From positions 1 through 64,000 of the forward strand of contig JAFYZH010000021.1 in assembly GCA_017548765.1 (NCBI GenBank): a stretch of 64,000 nucleotides of DNA. Direction: 5' to 3'. Positions 1-8,274 of the stretch are shown piece after piece. Position 1 is the first letter of the stretch. The number at the start of each line of letters is the position of its first letter. Both the position numbers and the translations under genes were made by a program. Under the pieces are notes generated by a model, which made no database searches, was not told the origin of the DNA, and worked only from the letters and a program-made list of their open reading frames with translations. The stretch comes from Lachnospiraceae bacterium. GTDB lineage: Bacteria; Bacillota; Clostridia; Lachnospirales; Lachnospiraceae.

Positions 1-20
1 GGCCGCATGGATATGCGGCC
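1..20 (-). terminator. Hairpin at window edge, possible terminator of the DUF4236 gene
   Basis: An 8-bp perfect inverted repeat (GGCCGCAT and its complement around a GGAT loop) lies about 30 bases past the stop codon of the minus-strand DUF4236 gene. A terminator would need a T-run on the minus strand just beyond position 1, which is outside the window, so this is only a candidate. Confidence 0.35.
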
Positions 21-51
21 GCCCCCGGCCCTTCTATGTTTCGATCGTTTT

Positions 52-978
52 TTACAGTTGTGCGACGGGTGTGAACCCGGCGGTCTTGTTGAATTTCATG
101 TTGTGCTCGAAGGCGCAGACGAAATCGGACGGGTCAATGCGTTCGAAGTTGATGTTCTGGAAGCCGTCGCGTTCGAACATGACGGAGAGGATGGTGAACT
201 CTTCATCATTGCCCGTGGCAGTATTTAACATCAGGTCGGTCGCATGAATGATGACGGTGTCTACCGGGAGGGCAGCGAAAACTTCGCGCGCCACGCGGAT
301 AGAGCAGCTGCATACGTAGTCCTGCATGATGTCGAAGTACTCGGTCTTCGTCAGGGCTTTCGTCGTAGCGGTCTGATCCTTAGCGAACACGATCGCCTCC
401 TCAGGCAGAACATCGTGGAACTTCACGGTGAACTCGACCTCGACACGGGAGGGCTCGTCGGTCGCGAACTCGAAATCGCTGCCGAACATGCTCAGATCCG
501 CAAAGGGTTGAGTGGCTTCAATGACAGCCAGATAGGCGTCTTCCTGTCCTTTGATGACCTGTTCGGAGAAGTTATGAATGGTCAGCCATTGATCATATTC
601 CGGAGTGCCGACAGCTGGAGCCGGAGTGTTATAAGACGCGATCCAGTCCATGGGCGGGTCGCTTTCTTTATGGAAACCACGCAGGGTCTGGATGTATGCC
701 TCGTACTCGGCTACGGCTTTCTTCGCCTCTTCGAGTTCCTTCGCGCTTACCTTGGAGTTTTTGTCGCTCGCCTTACGGCTAACGGTCTTGCTACCGCCTA
801 AGTTCTGCGAGTAGGAGATGCCGGTTCCCGGGATGCTGAAGGTCGCAGTCTTGCGTCCGGTCGGGCTCATGGAAACGCGGGCCCCTTTCACGCCGGCGCT
901 TAAACCAACGCCGTTTTTGCTTAAGTTCAGGCTGACGCCTTTACAGAGTTTGATCGTTTTTCTGAAATTAAATCCCAT
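52..978 (-). CDS. DUF4236 domain protein
   Basis: A 308-residue protein whose first 60 residues match the DUF4236 family: a start of the form MGFNFRKTIKLCKGVSLN, then glycine- and serine-rich short strands ending in IPGTGISYS. The function of this domain is not known; it is often fused to unrelated C-terminal parts. The remaining 240 residues have a predicted helical stretch (about 75-115, KELEEAKKAVAEYEAY) and an alpha/beta tail I do not recognise. There is no signal peptide or membrane segment, so it is probably cytoplasmic. No good ribosome site lies directly before the ATG at 978 (an AAAGGAG sits about 30 bases upstream), but the family-typical N-terminus supports this start. A TGG-TAAAAT extended -10 lies at 1052-1060. 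It is followed only by the window edge. Confidence 0.8.
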   Translation of the reverse strand: MGFNFRKTIKLCKGVSLNLSKNGVGLSAGVKGARVSMSPTGRKTATFSIPGTGISYSQNLGGSKTVSRKASDKNSKVSAKELEEAKKAVAEYEAYIQTLRGFHKESDPPMDWIASYNTPAPAVGTPEYDQWLTIHNFSEQVIKGQEDAYLAVIEATQPFADLSMFGSDFEFATDEPSRVEVEFTVKFHDVLPEEAIVFAKDQTATTKALTKTEYFDIMQDYVCSCSIRVAREVFAALPVDTVIIHATDLMLNTATGNDEEFTILSVMFERDGFQNINFERIDPSDFVCAFEHNMKFNKTAGFTPVAQL

Positions 979-1051
979 AAGTATATTCAGCGACGGAAGG
1001 TCGCGCTCCTTTCATGCATCGCCCGGAGAACGGAATCGATGTACTGTGTCT

Positions 1052-1060
1052 ATTTTACCA
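1052..1060 (-). promoter_or_regulatory. Possible extended -10 promoter of the DUF4236 gene
   Basis: On the minus strand the sequence reads TGG followed by TAAAAT, an extended -10 arrangement about 75 bases upstream of the ATG at 978. I see no convincing -35 box. Confidence 0.35.
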
Positions 1061-1122
1061 TACGAGGCGAGATTTGCATAGCGTTGGGTCATGAAAGCAG
1101 GCTTCAGATAACCTTAAAACGA

Positions 1123-2889
1123 TCAATGCGTAAGACTCTCTGTCAGTGTATCCATGTCCTGCATCTGTGCATCGAGCCAGGAAAAACGCTTCGTAAGCCA
1201 GGAGCGCAGTTCGTCGACCTTCGCTTTGTATTCTTCGGGCGTGGCTGGCTTTTTTGAGCCGGAGTTTCCGCCGCCGGGGTTCTGTCCCCAACCGCCCCAG
1301 CCGCCGAAGCCGGAGGCATTCCATAGGCTTAAGTTTGCCGTGCCGCTTTCGGTCAGGAGGGCCTCCATGCGGTCCACGAGGCCGCCCTGTGCCAACAGGT
1401 CGGCAAACACGGTGTCGCGCAGTTCGTGGTAGCGGTCGTAAACGCGCTGTACGAACTCGGGATCGCGGATCAGGTAGCGGTACCACTGCTTTCCCTGCGC
1501 CCGCGAGAGCGAGCGATAGGTGGTCTGCCAGCGCTCGTAGTACGGCTGAAATTCGATGACCATGCTGCCACCGGCACACAAATCGAAGTCCCAGATGGGT
1601 CCCATGGTCAGCTGGCCGTCCAAATCCTTATACATAAAGGTGCTCTTGAACATCGAATCGAGGTTTGCGAAGACCTCCGTGAGCAGAAAGAAATCGACGA
1701 AGGAGTCTACATTGACCAGATCCTGATAGGAGACGGTCCGGCCTTCGTATTCGGTCGTGAAGTTGGGCGACGTGATCGCGTCCTCCACCGCCTGCACATA
1801 GGTCTGAATGTACGTCCACAGCTCCGGATCGGTTTTCGCGTACTCGGGGCCGGAGACCATGATGGGCTGCCCCAGCTTCGTTTTGAATTTGCTGACTTCG
1901 TCGTAGGTGTCGTCCAGTTCCAGCAGGAAGCCTCCGTTTCGCGCGGGCAATGTATCCACGAAATCACTGACGTCGTATTCCTGTCCATTAAACGAAACGG
2001 TCTTGGAAGACATCCAGGACAGGTCCTTTGTGAGGGCATCCTCCAGCTGATCTGAGGCATCCTTCAGCTCGGAGTGCGCCTCACAAAGAGCGTCCGCTAA
2101 GTCTGCCGCATCGTCCTCCCAGTCGTGGATATCCAGACGGGCCTTGCCGATGCGCAGGTGTTCGCAGAGCATGTAGTCGCCCTGGTACTCCCCGTTTAAA
2201 TAGAGAGAAACGTGGACGCCGTCCAGGGCGTCAAAGCCCATGGCTTTCGCCGTGGAAAATGCTATATCGTTACGCATCAGCGTGCTGTCGTAGTAGTTTG
2301 CGAGCAGCACGTAATGCTTGTTTTTTCCTGAATTCAGAAGATCGGTCTTTTTGGAAAGCTTGATCTTATAGGGTTTCTTTGCCGCCATCCAGGTGGAATT
2401 GCCCCGGCCTTTGATCTGGATATCGCCTGCGTAGGCAGCGATATCGACGGTGCTGTCTTCGTCCGGCGTCAGGTTCATGGTGGCGTTGATGTAGACATCT
2501 TTACTCGCGATCTTACGGTTGTTTTCCGTTTGGATGGAGAGGATGGGCAGGCCGTAGGAGGCGAGGCTTGCAGGTTCGGGAGCGACGGTTTCTGCCGGGG
2601 GGGACGGTTCTGTCGCAGGAGAGGAATCTTCCGCGGTGACCGATTCGGCGGTGGAAGGTTCCTGCGATGCATTTTCGGATGTGGCAGCGGTGGTCGAAAG
2701 GTTCGGGGCCGTCGTCTGAATTTCTTCCGTGGATGCATACGAAGAAGACTCCGGCGCCACCGAAGCGGTGTGCGCCGAAGCATCCTGTGAAGCGTCTGCC
2801 CCGCCTGCGCCGGGGGCACAGGCAGTCAGCAGCAGACTTAAGATAAGTGCCGAAAACCTTGCGGTCTTCTTACTTGTGTTGCGTTTCAT
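1123..2889 (-). CDS. CotH-family kinase-like lipoprotein
   Basis: A 588-residue secreted lipoprotein: positively charged start, hydrophobic segment 12-22, lipobox LLTAC with Cys24, then a low-complexity Ser/Thr/Ala/Glu/Pro linker to about 112. The body matches the CotH kinase family: GRGNSTW (161-167), KKPYKIKL (171-178), TLMRND (203-208) and, further on, GPIWDFDLCAGG, which carries the metal-binding Asp. CotH proteins of spore formers phosphorylate Ser in coat proteins; other CotH-domain proteins occur in extracellular polysaccharide-degrading systems. The tail has a Gly/Trp-rich stretch (SGFGGWGGWGQNPGGG) and a predicted C-terminal helix. The gene starts directly after the stop codon of the upstream CE15 lipoprotein gene (TAA then ATG with no gap), so the two are almost certainly co-transcribed and translationally coupled. 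Kinase activity is inferred from the family. The linked partner suggests a role on the cell surface or on secreted enzymes, not in spore coat. Confidence 0.85.
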   Translation of the reverse strand: MKRNTSKKTARFSALILSLLLTACAPGAGGADASQDASAHTASVAPESSSYASTEEIQTTAPNLSTTAATSENASQEPSTAESVTAEDSSPATEPSPPAETVAPEPASLASYGLPILSIQTENNRKIASKDVYINATMNLTPDEDSTVDIAAYAGDIQIKGRGNSTWMAAKKPYKIKLSKKTDLLNSGKNKHYVLLANYYDSTLMRNDIAFSTAKAMGFDALDGVHVSLYLNGEYQGDYMLCEHLRIGKARLDIHDWEDDAADLADALCEAHSELKDASDQLEDALTKDLSWMSSKTVSFNGQEYDVSDFVDTLPARNGGFLLELDDTYDEVSKFKTKLGQPIMVSGPEYAKTDPELWTYIQTYVQAVEDAITSPNFTTEYEGRTVSYQDLVNVDSFVDFFLLTEVFANLDSMFKSTFMYKDLDGQLTMGPIWDFDLCAGGSMVIEFQPYYERWQTTYRSLSRAQGKQWYRYLIRDPEFVQRVYDRYHELRDTVFADLLAQGGLVDRMEALLTESGTANLSLWNASGFGGWGGWGQNPGGGNSGSKKPATPEEYKAKVDELRSWLTKRFSWLDAQMQDMDTLTESLTH

Positions 2890-5163
2890 TTAGTGAATCC
2901 ATTTCTCCGTAAAGGTATCCGCCAGGGGATCCATGTTGACTTCGAGGGCGAAAACGGAGGTCTTCAGATCATTCAGATCTACGCCTTCGACCGGCTCGCC
3001 GTAGATGCGGTCTTTGATAAATGCTGCGAGGTAGTTGATATCCTCGGCGATCACGGCGTGACCTTCCTTATGGATGTTGATGGCGATGTTGTCCTTAAGA
3101 CCCAGGAAATCGAAGATCTTTGAGGATGCCAGATAGTTCATCCACATGGAAGGAGCATTGACCCAGTCCTCACTGATGCAGGAACCGATGATGAAGAGGT
3201 AGCGGCCGTCTTCGGCAACCAGGCTCGCCAGCATGTGCTGGTCGAACGGAAGCGCCTCGGCAGAGGCGAATTTTCCGAAGTTGTCGTTGAACCAGCCCTT
3301 TTCATCGTTGGACTGCAGGGAGCCCAGAGGCTCGTTCGCGGTGTAGGTCACGGCCGAACCTGCGCCCTTCGAAGAGAAGTCGTAGGTCTTGCCTTCCGAC
3401 ATATAGCGGAACAGGGCCAGGCCGCCGGCACCGGAGCAGGAAGGCATGACGATCTTAAAGCGCTTTTCGAACGCGCCGCAGACGGCTGCCGCCTTACCCC
3501 AGCGGGATACGCCGGTGATGATGGTGTTTTCTTTGTTGATCGAGAGCTCGGAATCCGCGCCTGCATAGAGGGCGTCGAGTACCTTGCTGCAGCCCCAGGA
3601 CCATGCCATCAGCACGCCGGTCTGCTCCTTCCAGGAGGTGCCGTAGGGGTACAGATCGTAGAACGCGCCCTTGTGCTCGGAATTATCCGAAGCCACGGGG
3701 TAGTTGTAGCCGTCCATGGTGATGACGGCAATGCCGTTCGCGAGCGCGGTCTCCTCGCTGATGCCTGCGTGCATGCCGACCAGAACGGGATAACCGCCGG
3801 CCGGAGCCTCGGTCTTCGGGATAGAAACGGTCGCGGTCACGGTCGCTTTCGCGCCCGTGCTCTTACGGGTAATGTTCATGGTGAGCTTGTTGCCGTCCAG
3901 CGTGTAGGTCAGCTCCTCATCCGACCCGTCGCGCCATACGCCGTACATATAGTACTGGTACAGGTTTGTGATCTCCTCCGCGCGCTTCTTCCAGTCTTCC
4001 TTGGTTTCGATCTTGGTTCCGTCGAGCATCACGAAGGGATCCGCGAGCTCGGAAACCAGAGGAAGCTTTGCGGGAGCGGTAAAGCCGCTGCCGTCGTCGA
4101 GCTTGGTGAGTGCTTCCTGAATAGAAGCAACAGCTGCATCGATGGTCTCCTGGGTCGCGCTTTCGTCACCGATCAGTGCCTTCGCCTTCGTTACTTCGTC
4201 CGTAACGACTTCGGGGTTCACATACACGGTGAGATCCATCTTTTCGACGGTTGCGATCAGGTTCTCTAAGCGGCGCGTGGTGACGGAGGTCTCTCCGCCG
4301 ACCTTGCCTTTCAGGACAATGCTGCCCATGACCGAAGGGTTGGACCAGGCATTGCCCGTGGAGTCGAAGAGGTTGATGGTGCCTAAACGGCTGCCGGAGG
4401 CGCCGGCGTCATTGACCTGGAGCTCGTAACCCAGGACCATGTCGTTTTGCGGTGTCTCGTTGAAGTCGATGGCGCTCTCGACGATGTAGCCGATCACTTC
4501 GCCGGCGGCGTTTTTATACGGCGCGGTCGCAGTGGTGAAACGGCTGATGTCGCCGTGGTCGGCGCTCTTTTCGTTGTCAAAGTTCACGCGGTACTGAACG
4601 TCATCCGCTCCGTAGGAAGTCGCGCGGTCATAGAGTTCATCAAGGAAGATCTCGATGGAATCCTGCTCGTAGGTGTTCCCGCTCTTCTTATTCAGAACGG
4701 GGTCGGTCACCAGCGCCAGCGTGTACAGGCTGTGGTCGTCCCAAAGTGTTTTCGCGGTAAATGATGCGGCCACAGAGGATGAACTTTTGATCTCAGGCGA
4801 AACGATGCCGGCGATTGCCCAGACGTCGTCGATCTCTCCGTCGATCTTCGGTGTCCCGTAGTTGACGATCACGTTACCGTCTGCATCCTTTTCTGCGGTT
4901 GGCTCAGGCGCAGTGGTGGGTGCTTCGGTAGGCTCTTCAGTCGTTGCCTCGGTCGGCGCTTCGGTTGCTTCCGCCGTAGTTGGCTCTGCCACGGTGGAGG
5001 GAACCGTCGTTTCGGTCGCGGTCGTCTCTGCGGGGGTGGTGGTTTCTGCGGTAGGACTGCTGCTTCCTTCTGCAGAGGTCGCCTTGGGATCGCTGTTTCC
5101 GCAGCCAGTGACTAAGCTGGCGGATAACATCACACACGCCAAGGCTTTTGTGTGTTTCTTCAT
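2890..5163 (-). CDS. CBM9-like / glucuronoyl esterase (CE15) lipoprotein
   Basis: A 757-residue lipoprotein with a lipobox LVTGC (Cys21) and a Thr/Glu/Ala/Pro linker (22-95). Residues about 100-285 look like a CBM9-type carbohydrate-binding domain (IDGEIDDVW, then DSIEIFLDE). Residues 295-356 form a short helical FIVAR-like linker. Residues 365-757 match carbohydrate esterase family 15: the nucleophile elbow GVSRWGK (551-557, Ser553), the following RFKIVMPSCSGAGG, and a late His (698 or 702 in NIHKEGHAV). CE15 enzymes cleave the ester between glucuronoyl residues of xylan and lignin alcohols. It would act outside the cell, anchored to the membrane. The stop codon touches the start codon of the CotH-like gene downstream. 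An extended -10 promoter lies at 5239-5247. The CE15 call is firm; the CBM9 call is by fold-level resemblance. Confidence 0.87.
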   Translation of the reverse strand: MKKHTKALACVMLSASLVTGCGNSDPKATSAEGSSSPTAETTTPAETTATETTVPSTVAEPTTAEATEAPTEATTEEPTEAPTTAPEPTAEKDADGNVIVNYGTPKIDGEIDDVWAIAGIVSPEIKSSSSVAASFTAKTLWDDHSLYTLALVTDPVLNKKSGNTYEQDSIEIFLDELYDRATSYGADDVQYRVNFDNEKSADHGDISRFTTATAPYKNAAGEVIGYIVESAIDFNETPQNDMVLGYELQVNDAGASGSRLGTINLFDSTGNAWSNPSVMGSIVLKGKVGGETSVTTRRLENLIATVEKMDLTVYVNPEVVTDEVTKAKALIGDESATQETIDAAVASIQEALTKLDDGSGFTAPAKLPLVSELADPFVMLDGTKIETKEDWKKRAEEITNLYQYYMYGVWRDGSDEELTYTLDGNKLTMNITRKSTGAKATVTATVSIPKTEAPAGGYPVLVGMHAGISEETALANGIAVITMDGYNYPVASDNSEHKGAFYDLYPYGTSWKEQTGVLMAWSWGCSKVLDALYAGADSELSINKENTIITGVSRWGKAAAVCGAFEKRFKIVMPSCSGAGGLALFRYMSEGKTYDFSSKGAGSAVTYTANEPLGSLQSNDEKGWFNDNFGKFASAEALPFDQHMLASLVAEDGRYLFIIGSCISEDWVNAPSMWMNYLASSKIFDFLGLKDNIAINIHKEGHAVIAEDINYLAAFIKDRIYGEPVEGVDLNDLKTSVFALEVNMDPLADTFTEKWIH

Positions 5164-5238
5164 GGTTGCCCCTTTCTCCGGTTTCCCGGATCTTACTATT
5201 AAATTGTCTCGGACGATTTGAATAAATCCGTCTTACAT

Positions 5239-5247
5239 ATTATACCA
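5239..5247 (-). promoter_or_regulatory. Extended -10 promoter for the CE15-CotH pair
   Basis: The minus strand reads TGG then TATAAT, 76 bases upstream of the CE15 start. No -35 match is seen (the region is C-rich), so the TG extension probably supports it. Confidence 0.5.
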
Positions 5248-5290
5248 TAGTTTGGGAAAATGGGGGGCAGTAAAATGCGGCTTATCGCCC

Positions 5291-5335
5291 AAAAAGAAAC
5301 CGCGCTTTCTGCTTTCGTCGGGCAGAGCGCGCGGT
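5291..5335 (-). terminator. Rho-independent terminator of the suf operon
   Basis: Minus-strand arms at 5322-5335 and 5299-5312 form a near-perfect 14-bp GC-rich stem. It is followed by TTTCTTTTT on the minus strand and lies 20 bases past the sufU stop. Confidence 0.8.
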
Positions 5336-5354
5336 CCTTATCGTTCATTTTATA

Positions 5355-5822
5355 CTATTCTGTCGTGGTAGGAAGGGGTGACACACCGTCTTCCTCCTCC
5401 GGTTTTTTCAGGATCTCTTCCAGCGTGTGCCATCCCAAAACAGCGCATTTTACGCGGGTGGGCATGTGGGAAATGTCTTGCAGGCAGATGGCCTCGTCGA
5501 GCTCCTCGAGTTCGTCCTCGGTCGCCTCGCTTTTGATCATCCGAAGGAAGATGTCCTTCAGACGCAGGGCCTCTTCGGTGGTCTTCCCGAGGATCAGGTC
5601 GATCATGATGTCGGCGCTGGCCTGGGAAATGGCGCAGCCGGTCCCGACGAAACTGCCCTCGGCGATCTTGCCGTCTTTGATGGTCAGCTGCAGGAGGATG
5701 TCGTCGCCGCAGGAAGGGTTCACGCCGCGCATCCAGACGCCCGGGTTCGGGAGAGGATGCTTATTATAGGGGTGCAAGTTATGCGCCGTTAAGATCTCAT
5801 TGTAAAATGTACGATTATCCAT
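5355..5822 (-). CDS. sufU: SufU, zinc-dependent sulfur-transfer/scaffold protein
   Basis: A 155-residue NifU-N-fold protein of the SufU type. The conserved ligands are present: Cys38 and Asp40 (PSCGDD), Cys63 (GTGCAIS) and Cys126 (RVKCAVLGW). The 20-residue spacer between the second and third Cys regions that distinguishes SufU from IscU is present. In Firmicutes SufU accepts persulfide from SufS and passes it to the SufBCD scaffold. It is the last gene of the suf operon, 9 bases after sufS, and is followed by a strong terminator. The start at 5822 is supported by an AAGGAG site before it. Confidence 0.93.
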   Translation of the reverse strand: MDNRTFYNEILTAHNLHPYNKHPLPNPGVWMRGVNPSCGDDILLQLTIKDGKIAEGSFVGTGCAISQASADIMIDLILGKTTEEALRLKDIFLRMIKSEATEDELEELDEAICLQDISHMPTRVKCAVLGWHTLEEILKKPEEEDGVSPLPTTTE

Positions 5823-5831
5823 GGAAACTCC

Positions 5832-7058
5832 TTAGTCGTTGTAGCCCATGAGGCTGCGGATGCGGGATACGGCGTCTGCGAAACGGTCGATCTCGTCGAA
5901 GGTGTTGTAGAACATCAGGCTGGCACGCGTCGTAGAGGGAACCTCCATGAATTGGTGCAGCGGCTGCGTGCAATGGTGGCCGGCGCGGACTGCGATGTCA
6001 GCCTCCGCCAGGATGGCGGCAACATCGTGCGGATGCACGCCGTCGATGGTAAATGTGATGATGCCGTGATGGTCGGCGGGATCCTGCGCACCGAGGATGT
6101 TGACGTGCGGGATCTGCTTCAGGGCGTCGATGGCACGCGCGGTGAGCGCGTCCTCGTGCGCGAGGGCCGCGTTGCGGTCCATGGCCTGCAGATAGCGGAT
6201 GGCAGCGCCTAAGCCCACGGCTCCGCCCGCATTGACCGTGCCTGCCTCGAACTTATGCGGCAGGGGAGCGTAGGTGACGTCGTCGAGCGTTACGTACTCG
6301 ATCATCTCGCCGCCGGTCAGGAACGGAGGCATCTTCTCCAGGAGTTTTGCCTTACCGTAGAGCACGCCGATCCCCATGGGTGCGAGCATCTTGTGTCCGG
6401 AAAATGCGAGGAAGTCCACGTCGAGCTCCTGCACGTTCACCGGGATATGGGCAATGCTTTGCGAGGCGTCCGCCGCAAATACGGCGCCGGCCTCATGCGC
6501 GGCATCGATAAACGGTTTCAGGTCGATGGCGCGGCCGAACACGTTCGACATCTGCGTCATAGCGACGATCTTCGTCTTGCTGTTCAGGAGGGACTTAAAC
6601 TCCTCCAGAGAGAAATTACCCTCACGGTCGGGGTGGAGGTAGCGCATGGTCGCGCCGACGGCGCGGGCGGCATGCTGCCACGGGAGCATGTTGCTGTGGT
6701 GCTCCGCCACCGTGGAGATGATCTCATCTTCTGCGGTCAGGCTGCGTCCCAGGGTGTATGCCAGGAGGTTCAGGCTCTCCGACGCATTACGCGTGAAGAT
6801 CACCTCACAGGAGTCTTTCGCCCCGATGAAGTCAGCGCAGAGCGCGCGGGCCTCTTCGTACGCATTCGTCGCGATGTTGGACAGTTCGTACAGACCGCGG
6901 AACGGGTTGGCGTTCTGCTCGCGGTAAAACTGCTCCACCGCAGCGAGCACAGATACGGGCTTCTGCGAGGTGGCGGAATTATCCAGATAGGCGAGCGACT
7001 GACCGTCGATCAAAGGGAAATCCTTACGGATCTTATTAACGTCAAATGTTGATCTCAT
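5832..7058 (-). CDS. sufS: SufS cysteine desulfurase
   Basis: A 408-residue group II cysteine desulfurase: pyridoxal-phosphate lysine in FSGHKMLAPMG, active-site cysteine in RAGHHCTQPLH, and the family N-terminus FPLIDGQSLAYLDNSATSQKP. It removes sulfur from cysteine as persulfide for SufU. The open frame reaches up to 7181, but the start at 7058 is chosen. There a GAGGTAG site precedes the ATG, and the upstream 41 residues are hydrophobic, not family-like, and overlap a promoter and hairpin. It is transcribed with sufU and separated from sufD by a 126-base gap that has its own promoter signals, so sufSU may be expressed apart from sufCBD. Confidence 0.93.
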   Translation of the reverse strand: MRSTFDVNKIRKDFPLIDGQSLAYLDNSATSQKPVSVLAAVEQFYREQNANPFRGLYELSNIATNAYEEARALCADFIGAKDSCEVIFTRNASESLNLLAYTLGRSLTAEDEIISTVAEHHSNMLPWQHAARAVGATMRYLHPDREGNFSLEEFKSLLNSKTKIVAMTQMSNVFGRAIDLKPFIDAAHEAGAVFAADASQSIAHIPVNVQELDVDFLAFSGHKMLAPMGIGVLYGKAKLLEKMPPFLTGGEMIEYVTLDDVTYAPLPHKFEAGTVNAGGAVGLGAAIRYLQAMDRNAALAHEDALTARAIDALKQIPHVNILGAQDPADHHGIITFTIDGVHPHDVAAILAEADIAVRAGHHCTQPLHQFMEVPSTTRASLMFYNTFDEIDRFADAVSRIRSLMGYND

Positions 7059-7113
7059 AGCTACCTCATATGTAGGAAAACCGGAAATCATCCGGTCGTA
7101 TGGTAAGAATAAT

Positions 7114-7151
7114 GCCAGGATCAAAAAGAGTTTCGTCTTTTCGACCCTGAC
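7114..7151 (-). other. Leader hairpin in front of sufS
   Basis: Arms GCCAGGATC (7114-7122) and GACCCTGAC (7143-7151) pair, and inner AAAAGA/TCTTTT continues the stem, for about 16 base pairs around a small loop. It lies immediately after the predicted internal -10 box, so it would form at the 5' end of a sufS-sufU transcript. A second short hairpin (CCGGA/TCCGG) follows before the ATG. No T-run follows, so it is not an obvious terminator. Confidence 0.55.
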
Positions 7152-7181
7152 ATTATAACATATCATAGTTAAATAATTCAA
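7152..7181 (-). promoter_or_regulatory. Internal promoter upstream of sufSU
   Basis: The minus strand reads TTGAAT (7176-7181), an 18-base spacer, then TATAAT (7152-7157). It begins just past the sufD stop codon. Both boxes are close to the sigma-A consensus. Confidence 0.6.
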
Positions 7182-7184
7182 TAC

Positions 7185-8264
7185 TTACGATTCGGCGATG
7201 GTTTCATCCTCGGAAACGAGGCTGAGCAGTTCGCTGCGAAGCTGGCTCTCCGGGATGTGGCGGATGACCGAAGCCATGCGTCCGTCAGCAACCATCTTAT
7301 ATGCGTCTTCTTCGCTCACGCCGCGCGCCTCGAGATAGAAGAGGATCTCTTCTGCCAGGCGGCCCAGCGTCGCGCCGTGCTCACCTTCGACATCCTCCTC
7401 ACCGCAGAGGATCAGAGGGGAAGTGAGGTTCACGACGGTGTCATCCATCAGCAGCACGTCTTCCTTCTCGGAACCGGATGCGCCCACGCAGCCGCGGATG
7501 AAATCGATGGTGCCGCGGAAGTTTTTGCGGGTCGTGCCGCGCAGAACGCCGTTCGAGTAGATCTCGCCGTTCGTGTTCTTACCTGTGAAGCGGATCAGAT
7601 AACTCTGGTCAATGTCGCTCTCCATGCCGCTCAGGTAGCCGATGTCGTAACGCGCCGAGCTCTTATCGCCCGAAAGCTTCGTCGTGCAGCCTTCATTGAC
7701 CTCTTTTCCGGAAAATGTCACATGGACGAGTTCGAAGTTCGACTTCTCGCCGAAGTCCGTTCCGGCGTTGCCGAAGTAGCGGACAGCCTCGGAGAGACGC
7801 TTCGTCTGCACCAGAGTTACGTTTGCGTTCGCCTGCGCCAGGATCTTCACGTCGGTAAGGCCGGTCACGGGAGCCGTGCCGCGCACGTCCATCAGGACGG
7901 TGAGGTCGCTGCCCTCCGAAACGAAGAAGCGGAAAGCGTTTACATAAGCCGCGTCCGAAAGCTCGGGCATGGCGTCATAGTCGATCAGGATCGTGATCGT
8001 GTTGTTTTTCGTGCCGGGAGCGACGACATACATCAGGGATGCAGGCGCGTTCTCGGAGATGAAGTGGTCGAAATCCGGGCCCATGCCGGTCTCGATCGAT
8101 TCAAATGCCGTGTCGGTCGGACGGAGCGAGAAGGAGCCGGAGATCGTGATGCCTGCCGGGGCCTCCTGCAACGTATTCGTCAACTCGACGGTCTTCTGGT
8201 TTACTTTCAACCGGTTCCAGGTCGTCATGGGAAGACGGTTGATGATCATCTTGTTTTCTTCCAT
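7185..8264 (-). CDS. sufD: SufD, Fe-S cluster assembly scaffold subunit
   Basis: A 359-residue SufB/SufD-family protein, shorter than SufB. It forms the right-handed beta-helix core and the C-terminal helical end (EGEHGATLGRLAEEILFYLEARGVSEEDAYKMVADG). SufD pairs with SufB, and SufC powers the complex that builds Fe-S clusters. The start at 8264 (MEENKM) is preferred to the upstream frame start because an AGGAGG lies at 8271-8276. That site overlaps the sufB stop codon, so translation is coupled. The N-terminus MIINRLPMTTWNRLKVN is typical of Clostridia SufD. Confidence 0.92.
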   Translation of the reverse strand: MEENKMIINRLPMTTWNRLKVNQKTVELTNTLQEAPAGITISGSFSLRPTDTAFESIETGMGPDFDHFISENAPASLMYVVAPGTKNNTITILIDYDAMPELSDAAYVNAFRFFVSEGSDLTVLMDVRGTAPVTGLTDVKILAQANANVTLVQTKRLSEAVRYFGNAGTDFGEKSNFELVHVTFSGKEVNEGCTTKLSGDKSSARYDIGYLSGMESDIDQSYLIRFTGKNTNGEIYSNGVLRGTTRKNFRGTIDFIRGCVGASGSEKEDVLLMDDTVVNLTSPLILCGEEDVEGEHGATLGRLAEEILFYLEARGVSEEDAYKMVADGRMASVIRHIPESQLRSELLSLVSEDETIAES

Positions 8265-8274
8265 AGCTGACCTC

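Noticed and set aside
7059..7181. Hydrophobic 41-residue N-terminal extension of SufS as a membrane anchor
   Set aside because: It overlaps the internal promoter and hairpin, and the conserved start at 7058 has a good ribosome site.
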